Source: Macrotrachela quadricornifera (Eukaryota > Rotifera > Eurotatoria > Philodinida > Philodinidae). From it: a stretch of 64,000 bases of DNA. The stretch's first letter is position 1. Each line of letters opens with the position of its first letter. The DNA lies in contig JAJEKB010021351.1 in NCBI GenBank assembly GCA_022393335.1, positions 252,415-316,414 of the forward strand, written 5' to 3'. Positions 48,978-59,562 of this stretch are shown piece by piece. A model generated the notes under the pieces. It did not search any database. It saw only the letters and a program-made list of their open reading frames with translations, and was not told the DNA's origin. The translations under genes were made by a program, and so were the position numbers.

Positions 48978-50913
48978 ATGAATACTAGTCGAACATTATC
49001 AATTCTTGCTCTAGAAACAGCTGCTCATCAGCCTAGTCATGCATCAAGTACAATAACATCAATTAATGATGATCATGATTTAGAAATAAATGGATTAAAT
49101 GATTTAACAGATTCTAATATACAACAAGATCATCCTAGTGAAGTATGTTTTAATTAATATATAATGTATATATTAAATATATTCTATAGTTAAATTCTCT
49201 TCGATATTTACCTGATAATCTTCTTGTATTAATATTTTCTTATTTAACAACACTTGATCTTATTCATTGTACACGTGTATGTCATCGATGGTATTCACTT
49301 GTTTCTCATCATTCACATTTATGGCGACGTCTTTTTTTACGTCCAGAATGTAGTAATGGTCATATTGGTGCTGTACATGTTCGTCGTTTAGATGTATTTC
49401 TTCATGCACTTGCAACACGTTTTAGTCCATCACTTATTTATATTGATTTACCTATTGATTTAATAACAGTTGAAGTTTTACGTGAATTAGCTATTCGATG
49501 TCCGAATTTAGAATATTTAACACTTGATTTTTCATCAGCTATGCAATTACATGATTTTAGTGAATTAAATGAATTTCCATGTAATCTTAAACGTTTATGT
49601 ATTTGTCTATCCGATGTTATTTTTCTCGAAGGTTTTATGCGTCGTATTTATGGTTTTATATCATCATTACATACATTACATATAATTGGTACACTTGAAA
49701 AATCTTCATTAACATCTGAAGACACAGATGATTATGAAACAATAAATATAAGTAAAATAAAAGCACATGCAACAAATTTACGTATAGTTAATTTATATGG
49801 TGTAAGTTTTATTGATGATAGTCATATAGAAGCAATTGCATCTGGTTGTATACATCTTGAATGTCTTGCATTAAATTTTTGTACACGTGTAACTGGTAAA
49901 AGTTTTAAAAATTTAATGAATCGATGTCGAAAACTTAAATGTTTATTATTAGAAAATACAGGTAAAGAAATATATTAATCTATGAGTGTTTTATTTTTTT
50001 ATAGGTATTCGAGATGAAGCTATACTTGCTGTTGATTGGTCTAAAAGTCAACTTTCAGAATTAGATATTTCATCAACAGATTTAAGTGAACATGCACTCC
50101 TAGAATTTTTTTCATTAATACCAAAACTTAATTATTTAGCTGTACCTTTTTGTGATGGTTTTACAGACAATGTAATGTTTTTTAGAAAATTTATATTTGA
50201 AAATTTTGTTGTTTTTTTTTATTCAGGTTTTAGATTTATTAATTGAACGTGGTAAATTAAATGGATGTCGAGCACTTGATTTAAGTAATACAGTTAATTT
50301 AACTGTTGAAGCTGTTTATCGATTATTAACATCATTTACTGCTATATCTTATCGACTTGAAGCATTAAGTTATACAGGTCATGTTGGTATAACAGAACAA
50401 TTTTGGATAAATTCAATTCGATTTCTTCGTCGAATTAAGTAATGAAAATTTTCTTTTTTTTTTTAAACAAAATAAAATCTATTTCGTTTTTTTTTAATTT
50501 ATAGAATACTTATTATGGGTACAGCACATAGTTGGTTTAAACAAGCAACACGTCGTATTCATATTGATCAAATACTTGAAGCATGTGCTATTAATTGTCC
50601 TCATTTAACACGTCTTGAAATTCAATGGGATCCTGAAACACTTCGTTTTAGTGATAATTCATCGAAATTTATTGATCATCTTAGGTAAAGATTTTTATTT
50701 TATAAAAAATAAAAATTCTTGCTTTTTTTTAATATTTATAGAATACGATGTCCACATTTACAATCATTTGTTCTTTCGGATGGTTCATATTATGAAGGAG
50801 CTAAAGCAAATTTTGAACGAGCTGAACGACATCATATTGTACGAACAACAACTATGTATCATACAAGTATTATTAGTACTCTTAGTTTTCATAATGAATT
50901 AAAATTTAATTAA
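48978..50913 (+). CDS. F-box/LRR (FBXL-type) protein, six exons
   Basis: Exons 48978-49142, 49190-49961, 50005-50171, 50227-50438, 50505-50684 and 50742-50913 give 555 residues with all phases consistent. A Ser/Thr/Asp-rich N-terminus (1-55) precedes an F-box (~57-100; LPDNLLVLIFSYLTTLDLIH, then CTRVCHRWYSLV) that would bind Skp1 in an SCF ubiquitin ligase. Leucine-rich repeats follow (CPNLEYLTLDF, LRIVNLYGVSFID, HLECLALNFCTRVTG, KLKCLLLENTG, LSELDISSTDL, CRALDLSNTVNL). The C-terminus (CPHLQSFVLSDGSYYEGA, RTTTMYHTSI) looks like a conserved metazoan FBXL rather than the expanded AT-rich F-box family; I cannot fix which orthologue. AATAAA follows near 50918. Confidence 0.88.
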
Positions 50914-51455
50914 ACATAATAAAATATTTTAATTTTATAAAGATTATTTCATAAATGAATTCGATCAAGCCTAATGATTGTAGAACTACCCATGAAATGG
51001 ATTTGTTTCTCTTGTTGGAAAGATACTTTGTTTATCACCCATTTTCTTTGTTATATTGCATGAAAATAATCGTCGAGAATGTCAAAGTAATTTCTTTACT
51101 TGACATACCATATCATACAGTAACTTTTAGAGAATTGATTGCAATATTAATAGTAATAAAAGGATTCTTTTCCTGCCCATATGCGACAGTTGTGTTTATT
51201 GACAACAACAGAAAGATGAAAGTTTGCTTCATTAAAGAAAATAATTAGATCATTAAGAATTTATATCAAGTAGTTTGTCATTTTGATCCGTATGTCTATA
51301 CTTTTGTCATACAAATGAAAATATACGAATCTATTTTCGAACATTCTGTATGAATCATAAGCACATTTCATCTGTCATAAAAAACAAGAAAAATATTTAT
51401 TTGACACATCGACAATAGTAAAAATAAGAATGCAATATTTTATATTTCTATTCAA
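50914..51455. other. Intergenic spacer
   Basis: It lies between the FBXL gene and the broken F-box gene. A 97-residue open frame here has no family signature. Confidence 0.4.
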
Positions 51456-52241
51456 ATGGGTAGTAAAACATCTAAACATCAAGTTTATTGTATAGATACA
51501 AATATTAAAAATTTAAATTATTTCGAAAATTTAAGTAATGAACTTATTTATGAATTATTTGATTATCTTTCATTTCATGATATTTTTTTTTGCTTTTGGA
51601 AATTTAAATCAACGTTTACAAAATCTTATAGATACGCATTTACATTATGTAAATCTTCAACAACATAAACAAAATAAATTATATTAAAAAAATTCAAGAA
51701 AAAATTTTTTTATTAAGTAAAATAAAATTAAAAAAATGTTTTTTTCGAATGAAACTTTATGTTGATATTAATTATTTATAATCTACTTGATCGATTACCA
51801 AATTTAAAAACATTTCGTGTATCTATTTTTCAATCTATTCTTATAGATGATATTAAAAATCAATGTTTAAAACAAATTAATAGAAATAATTCTCTTACGA
51901 ATTTAATTATACGAATACATTATCTTAAATCACCGGAAGAACTTATTCCATTATTTATTCAATATTGTTCAAATTTAAAAAAACTTGTTATTTATTTAAA
52001 TCCTATTAGAGAAAATATTTCTATTGATAACATGTCTGATATTCTTTTTGTTAATCAATATCTACCTAAACTTACAAATTTTCATTTACGTCAATGTCTT
52101 ATTTCACAAAATTTGGATTTTCTTCATCGACCATATTATTCTTCACCTGTTGTTAAAGATATTTCATTTCCATTAGAAAAAAGATTTTATCGAGTATTTA
52201 TTGCTGAACATTTAGCTACGTTATGGAATAATACAGCTTGA
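51456..52241 (+). pseudogene. F-box gene of the expanded AT-rich family, frameshifted
   Basis: It starts MGSKTSKHQVYC, then an F-box FENLSNELIYELFDYLSFHD. At a poly-T run (~51582-51592) the reading jumps frame: the next frame continues GNLNQRLQNLIDTHLHYVNL. A second shift lies near 51675, after which IKKIQEKIFLLSKIKLKK reads on. A third lies near 51775, after which DRLPNLKTFRVSIF, LTNLIIRIHYLKSPEELIPL and LPKLTNFHLRQC run to a stop at 52241. The shifts sit at or near homopolymers, so it is either a young pseudogene or an intact gene hit by homopolymer sequencing errors. At ~260 residues it is also shorter than the 620-residue relative at 28285. Confidence 0.75.
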
Positions 52242-52554
52242 ATCAAATACAATCTCAATAGATAATATGAGTAATAGAAAAAAAAATGTGTATTAAGAGA
52301 CTTACGTGTTTGTTTTATATTTTTAAACATGACTATTATAACAGTTTGTTAAATACATGACATTGTGCTCTTCACTGTATTCAGTGATTCATTAATCGGT
52401 GATTCATAATGAATGACCGAACTTTGCATGGTATTTTTTGATTTCTAAATATCTATTTCTTATTTCATGAATTAATGAGTCATATCGAAGACTATAATCA
52501 GTAGTCGGTCTTAGACCAATCGATATGTTAAGTGCATTCTATTGATAAAAAGAA

Positions 52555-53190
52555 ATGAAATCTGAAGATGTTCGTAAAGTGATCATGCAAATGGTTGATG
52601 ACATGTTATTGGTGTAAATCATCGAAGAAACACTAAATGTGACTAGCCAACATACAGTTAGATGATAACAAAATTTATATAAAGAAATAGGGAGAATTGA
52701 TTGGAAAACACGTTCTGACAGATCTAAGATTGCGAGAACCAAAGATCCTATACAAAAGTTAGATCAGTAATTGATTTGTAATGGTTGTCAAAATGCAAGA
52801 CAATTAACTGAAGTATTCGACTGAGTAATGATAATAAAACATGAACAAGATCATTGGCAAATTGAGTCCGAAAAGTATTTCTTATTAGAAGGATATATTT
52901 AACCGTTAAAATGAATGTGTTTACAGTATAAACTATCAGGAGCCAAATAAACAAGGTGGTATAAACCCAAAGACAAAAACTCTAAAATCATCTCTAATTA
53001 TCTTTGAACCTGATATCACTCCACTTTGTATACACATCAGAAGTCATTGGAATAGTGTAAAGAAACTTTCATGTAGTTTATAGACAATTACAGCTGGCTG
53101 CCAAGTAGCGGTGATCTCAATGTTCTGAATCACTATGTGTGGGATGCTATGGGCAATAATATGGAATGAAATGAAATAAGAAAAAGAATT
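52555..53190 (+). pseudogene. Mariner-like transposase relic
   Basis: Frame-hopping translation gives KSEDVRKVIMQMVDDM, then IGRIDWKTRSDRSKIARTKD with NARQLTEVFD (the linker after the helix-turn-helix region). Near the end comes WLPSSGDLNVLNHYVWDAMG, matching the mariner catalytic box (W-P-x-x-S-x-D-L-N-x-x-D-Y-x-V-W). Many stops. The third catalytic Asp position (L-D-Y) is now Asn. Inactive. It is the only transposase remnant of Tc1/mariner type in the window and so a possible relative of whatever moved the TA-flanked MITEs. Confidence 0.7.
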
Positions 53191-54558
53191 TCTTGTATGT
53201 CAAAAGACGATCTACTATGTAGCGTTGACAATTGATCGCACAGAATTTCATTTCGAGAATAAAAAATGTGTAGATACAATAAGCTGTTTGTTGTTAATAG
53301 TAGAACTTTTCATACTACATCTTATGGTATATTCTGTTTTTTGCTAATATGTATTTTAAAATAAAAATATGCAATGCAAAATCTCATAGTAACATTGATA
53401 AAATAATTTAACTTTTCGAAACAATCTCAATCATATATTACTGATTGTAAATTAATATGACTATATATATTATATTTTTTCAAATAAACACATTCTATTT
53501 CAATAGTTTATTCTGTTAAGGATGCAATCTATATAGATAGTTTACAGATCGATAATCTTCTTTTTTTCTCTAGACCCAAACTTACTCAAAAATGTCAATT
53601 TTGGTAATCTAAAAATGTTTTTGAATATTTATATATTATTGTTAAAAAGACGTAATAAGTATTCTCGAAAATCAATACCACTGGAAATTTTAGTATGAAA
53701 CCAGAAGAAGTATTCAAAGATGTTTTTTCGGTTATTGAGGTATTGTATCAGAAACCGAAAGAAGTTTTGAACTTAAAAATCAAAAAGATATAATGGAAAT
53801 AACAATACATCAACTACTCTTTTTCTTTTATTTAGATTTTACCTAATGAAAACATTACCATGATTATCAAACAAATGCATTGATGAACTTTAAAAATTAA
53901 TAATTAATCCTAAAATAATTTTAACTTTTTTAATCTCATATTTGAACGAGAAATGGTACATCCTTTATGTGATGAATATTTTTTTATAACTTATTTTCAA
54001 ATATTTGTAAAGATGTGCTTCGCGACATGAAACTTATAAATTATTTCAATTGAAAGAAAATGATGTATTTATTTTCGTTCTATATTATATTCATTAAAAT
54101 GAAAGTTGATGTGTATATACATGGAAATTATTCGACATTCTCAAGGAAAATTTAAGAAGAGATATGATCAAGTATTTTATCATACCTCAAATCGTTCAAA
54201 TTTTATTCTATTGCATCAAGGACATATAGGAAACTCACATGAAGTTGATGATTTCGTATTTTTCAATCGTTTATGATGTATACTCAGCCAACTCTAATGG
54301 ATCCGTTGTCCATGAATGTATGAATATGAATAATAAATAAATATTACTTTTCAATATAAATGTCTGATTTATAGATCACCAACAACATTTATTCTATCCA
54401 CATATATATAGATTATAATGATACTACTGCTATTTCTGTCATTTATCGATTGAAATAGAAAAACAACCTTGCTGTAAAGGCAAAAATATTAGTATATATT
54501 TTTATTCCTCGAACTACATAAACGATAAATTATAATCTTTTCTGAACAAATAAAAAAA
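53191..54558. other. AT-rich intergenic stretch
   Basis: Only short open frames (e.g. 54121-54276, 51 residues, no family). This is the promoter side of the CYSTM gene. Confidence 0.4.
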
Positions 54559-57500
54559 ATGTCGTATCCACAACAAAAATCAAATTATTCGTAAGCATTT
54601 TTTTAAAATATAATTTACATCTTTATATTTATACTAAAAAATAAGTTCTGATGACAACGAAAATTCAATAAGTGAGTAATATTGAACATATTTATTTCAT
54701 TATATCCTGGCTACTTGAAAATAGAAGTTGAACAATTATCATCTCCGATTATAACACAACCATTATCACTATCAAATATGATATCGTCTGGAAAGATCAA
54801 CATTCCACATGGTCTACGTGGAGGTGGTGCTTGTTTTGACTGGTGAGTTATTATTCAACATTTTGAAAAATCAGCACAGATATAAATAGATTCACATAAT
54901 GCTAGATAAGCTAGTATCGAGTCCGGCAAGTTTAAAAATCATAATTCTGTTTTATATATTAATAGAAATTATTGCTGAAAATCAAGCAATTGTTCTTTTA
55001 TGACAATGATGTGACTAACAGAGATGGGGTCGGTTCGGTTTCGGACCGAACCGAACCGGAACCGAACCGACCGAAATCGGTTCGGTTAGAACTTTTTTAA
55101 AAACTAGATCGGCTCGGTTCGGTTCGGTCTGAGAGTTTTTCGGTTCGATTCGGTTCGGTTTGAAATTCTGAAAAGATTCATTCGGTTCGATTCGATTCGG
55201 TTCGTAAGAATTGGTATCACTAATTTTTATTTGAAATCAATAGATATATTACATTAACATTGTTTTTATTTATTTTTTTAAATAATTGTAAATGTAAAAA
55301 GATCATTGTTCATTTCATGTAAACGGAGGCAGCAGAGCCTATGAGACCCGTGAGATTTGAGTCTCACCTGATTTTCAGTAGATGAGGCTTAGCTTCACTT
55401 GATTTTGAACTAGATACTGTTATTTTTCATAATTAGAGTTTGTTATCTTAAGCATCTAACATATCTAGATATATGTCAGAATATGTATGTATGCTACAAT
55501 ATGATTCACCTGTTTCTGTTTTTTCCTCTATTTTATTATCGCACAGATGCTATGTACAACATACAGGATGATTCATTTATTTTTACTAGTTTTTTTCAGT
55601 TAACTGTATTTCTATAGTAATTGAGAAATTCTATCTTTTTAGATAGTTGAATAGAGCATGATTTCGCTATTAAACCATATAGTTTTCATTTGATTCAATC
55701 GTTGTCTTGATAGAGAATTTAGTGAAGTTCCCAAAGCCTTCAAAAAAAAATTTTTCATCCATTTTCGCTATTTTTCACAGGTTATTGTACTTTATTAAAT
55801 AGCTGAACCTTTCTGTTTTCTATACGGCGGGATAGAGCATTGATTTCTCTATTCAATGATCTGAATTGAGTTGGATTTTGCTGAGGTTTTTACATACGCC
55901 ATCGATTACATAAATAGTCTTAAAACATATTTTCCACTGCTATAATGAAAAGTGCTAGATAATTCAAAATTTAAAAAAAATAAAATGCAGCGTTCTGCTC
56001 GAATATAGGACAGTTTCATTAAATATTTGGTACAAAAATGCCTTCCACGGATCTTTTAAATCTGACGAGGGAACCGATGCAACTGTCAAATCGCTTTTGA
56101 CTTCGAACTTAGTGCATAAGGTACATCCTAATGAGGTATGAAAAACCTGAATAGAATAAATGCCCATAGACCTTGCTTCAAGAATTATAGCTATTTTACT
56201 GAAATTTTAGCCTATATCACTGTATACACCTATAAATCGAATGTCGGTATTTCGAGGTCAAACTTTGTCTAAAGATAGGCCTCCGTGCCAGTAGAAAGCC
56301 CTGAGAATTTTAGCTCAACAGCATATTTTTTCTTTAAATATTAAAATCCCAAAAGAACCACTCATATCTAAAGAGGCGTCAGAATTTTTTGTTTCTTGAA
56401 ATTTTATGATCTCGAAAAGAAAATATGGTTTTGAGCTGAAATTTTCAGGGCTTTCCACTGTCATGTAGGCCTAGCTTTGGACAAAGTTTGACCTCGAAAT
56501 ACCGACATTCGATTTATAGGTGTATACAGTGATATAGGCTAAAATTTCAGTAAAATAGCTATAATTCTTGAAGCAAGGTCTATGGGCATTTATTCTATTC
56601 AGGTTTTTCATACCTCATTGGGATGTAATTTATGCACTAAGTTCGAAGTCAAAAGCGATTTGACAGTTGCATCGGTTCCCTCGTGAGATCACTTTCGTAA
56701 GAGATGGGTTTTATTCCATAAAAATATTCTTGTTATACTTTACTATTCTCGTGCAAAAATATTTTTTGAGAACCTTTAGAGGTTCGTGAAATTCTGTCCA
56801 GAAAACGGCTGAATCAAATGAAAACCATACGGTTCGATAGGGTAATCTATGCTTTATTCAACTATATAAAAAGATAACATTTTTGAATTATTATAGAAAT
56901 GCAGTTAACTGAAAAAACTAATAAATAATAAAAACGAGTGAATCATCCTGTATATAGATCTCATATACAGAAAGATTCCATTGATTTGAAAAATCTTTGT
57001 CCGACTTATATATCAAAGAATAAATAGAGAAAACTATTTTTACACTTCCTAATCACTTTTGTTTCATGCTGACCGTTTCAGTTTCCACTGAGGTTCAATC
57101 AAAGGAAGATTTATATTCTCCTTGATGATTTGATTAAAATTTGACAGCAGAAAAAAATATTATGAACCTCAATTGGCTTAATGACGCTCCACTGCCATTG
57201 CATGTAAATAAATAATAGAGACTGGAACATGTAACAAAAATATCTTTATAAAACTCTAAGATCTTGATTTACTTATGATAAACTTTGCTTCGTTTGAACT
57301 CGGTTCGGTTCGGTTCGGTCCGGATTTTTCAAAAAAAGAGATCGGTTCGATTCGGTTCGGTTAGAGAATTTTTCGGTTAGGTTTGGTTCGGTTTGAAATT
57401 TTCAAAAAACCAGATCGGTTCGGTTTGATTCGGTTTAAAATTTTTTCGGTTCGGTTCGGCTCGGTTCGAAAAAAACATCAACCGATCCCATCTCTGGTGA

Positions 57501-57638
57501 CTAATACTGTGCTGAAAATTTTACTTCTTTAAAGTTAATAATTTGATTATTTTTCTTATTTTATCATTTAGTTTGGCATGCATATTCTGTTGCTGCGCAT
57601 TAGAAGAATGTTGTTGTGAATGTTGCCGAGATTTATAA
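54559..57638 (+). CDS. CYSTM-type cysteine-rich membrane protein, four exons
   Basis: Exons 54559-54590, 54646-54671, 54725-54842 and 57572-57638 encode 80 residues. The N-terminus is polar (MSYPQQKSNYSSDDNENSIK); the middle holds LRGGGACFDC. The C-terminal tail LACIFCCCALEECCCECCRD is the cysteine-rich, weakly hydrophobic module of CYSTM proteins, small tail-anchored proteins linked to stress tolerance and membrane association. All four joins keep frame (TC|T, A|AA, TG|T). Intron 3 is 2729 bp and holds three nested transposons; introns 1 and 2 are about 55 bp. No single exon is long enough to be seen by ORF length alone. Confidence 0.78.
55564..56950. mobile_element. TA-flanked inverted-repeat element nested in the hAT element
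   Basis: The ends CAGGATGATTCATTTATTTT and, inverted, CAGGATGATTCACTCGTTTT sit between TA (55562-55563, 56951-56952). Arms of ~190 bp share CAGTTAACTG and ATAGAGCAT-type boxes and ATTTGATTCA. Tandem internal units recur on the left side (55600, 55770). The third-level foldback lies inside. Confidence 0.78.
56066..56683. mobile_element. 618-bp foldback transposon, copy 3 (innermost of the nest)
   Basis: It starts CGAGGGAACCGATGCAACTG and ends with the complement. The direct triplet TGA flanks it (56063-56065, 56684-56686). Both arms carry copy-specific sequence (e.g. GACATTCGATTTATAGGTGT on one strand in each arm) that differs from copy 2, showing arm-to-arm matching within a copy. Non-coding. 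Confidence 0.85.
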
Positions 57639-59562
57639 GGATTAATAATTTCATTATTCTACAAACGATTCATCTTTTTTTTTGTTTGATTATATTCATT
57701 TATTTTAAATTATTTTATTTACTGATCAAAAATATATTTGTTACATGTACCTAAAGAATATTACTTTGAATATAACAAGAAAACTTATGTCTAATTTTTA
57801 TATTTATATTGACATATGTTTATCTTTACAATATTGATGATTGTAAATCATTTCTTTTCTTTTTTTGTATTATAAATCACTCAAAAGAAAGACAAAATCG
57901 AGAATAATAATAATGAAATAACAGCTTTTGGACATTTTTAAAATTGAATTCTAATATTAAAAATAATTATGTTAAAAGAACGTATAGTTTTTTGCGACAA
58001 AAAAGATAGCTATATCGATTATTTCAATGAAACAAAAATAATTCATTATATCCTAATCTTCAAAAGTATCTCATCAAATCTCTTAACATATATCATCGGA
58101 AATTACATTGACATATAAGTATCTTTCGAAAAAAAAAGATAAATTTTCACATAATTATCTTGTCTTTTACATCGTTCTTATGTTCTTTAAATACTCTAAA
58201 AGAAGAGAAAATAAACTTCCCTAGAGAATAATATTCAACCAAATGTTTGCGTTTATCTTCGATAATTATCAAAGACATTAATAATAGATGTTAATAATCT
58301 ATAAATTCATTATCATGAGGAAATCTAAATAAATACAAATCTTTATTTACTTTAAATAAATAAACATTACATATGTTGACAAACTAATGAAATATGTACA
58401 TAATTCACAAGTAAAAAAAGAAATTTTTATAATTAAAAGAAGTTAAACAGCTTGTTATTGACAATTTGTTTGTCTATATATCCGTCGAACTACCAATGAA
58501 AATATACGTTTGATATATATATATATATATATGTATGAAAAAAAAAACAGGGCAAAACAAAAGCAGATAATCTGTTGATTGATAATCGATGTTGTTCTAT
58601 ACATCATCTGTAAATATTTAGAAAAACAAAAGAAAAAAATTAATCATGATGAAATAAATGATTACTCAGCAGATTCATTCGTTATCAACACAATGCCATT
58701 CTTCATTGATATTACTTTCTAATTTATGACATTATCTACTCTTAGATATATTTAGTTATATGTATCATATATCATAATATCTACTCTTGTCTATATCGTA
58801 TATTATCAAGTATAGAAAGAATTTTTATATTAGAGTATATATATAGTCTAACTATAGAAGACTTTTTCTACATTTTTATTGCATCTGTCAATAGTGATTA
58901 TATATATAGTCATATTGTATAATTGATGAACAGACGAAAAAATTTTAATAAATTATTTAGATTGTAAGAATAAGTATATGTCATTTTGATTTTTTATTAA
59001 ATGTAGTTCGACAAGATTGATTCAATAAATAAAGAAAAAAAGAAAAAATTATTTTTATTGAATCAATAATTCATCTAAAAATTGTGAACAGTGTAAATTG
59101 AGAAAGAAAAAGAAAATAATGTGATATAAAAATCAAATTATTATAGTCGGAAAAAGAAAAAAAAAAAAATTATACTTTGATTAAAATAAAATATTCTAGT
59201 AATTCTAAAATAAAAAAAAGGGAAAGGGCTATTTTCTATTTAAATTTCTTATTAGTAAAAAAGAAAATTAGATAGCTGACATATAATTGACATGTGGAAA
59301 AGATTTCTACCACGTACAGTAGTAAAGATAAAAATTTATCTTTCCTAATCGATCTTCATCAATCCTACAGAGTTATATATATATATATATATATAAAGGA
59401 AAAAAAAATAATCGTTGTATGTTTCTCATTCCACCGTATGACGTTGCCTTGAGCATTTGATATCTTGTTTTTTTTTTTTCTATTATAATTCATTTCAACA
59501 GTTGGAATAATTCTCATTAAACTATTTACAAAAACAAAACTTAAAAGAAAGAAATTAATAAT
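57639..59562. other. AT-rich intergenic stretch with TA microsatellites
   Basis: TA repeats lie near 58515-58532 and 59374-59393. No gene, RNA or element boundary was identified before the GPCR start. Confidence 0.4.

Larger units (their letters stand above)
55019..57496. mobile_element. hAT element (2.5 kb, 8-bp TSD) in the CYSTM intron
   Basis: The ends CAGAGATGGGGTCGGTTCGG and, inverted, CAGAGATGGGATCGGTTGAT are flanked by the exact duplication GTGACTAA (55011-55018, 57497-57504). Both ends carry long arrays of the pentamer CGGTT/AACCG (about 55030-55205 and 57295-57480). No transposase is left; most of the interior is a later TA-flanked insertion. The CAGAGATG ends match the GC-rich hAT MITE at 23778. 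Confidence 0.88.
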
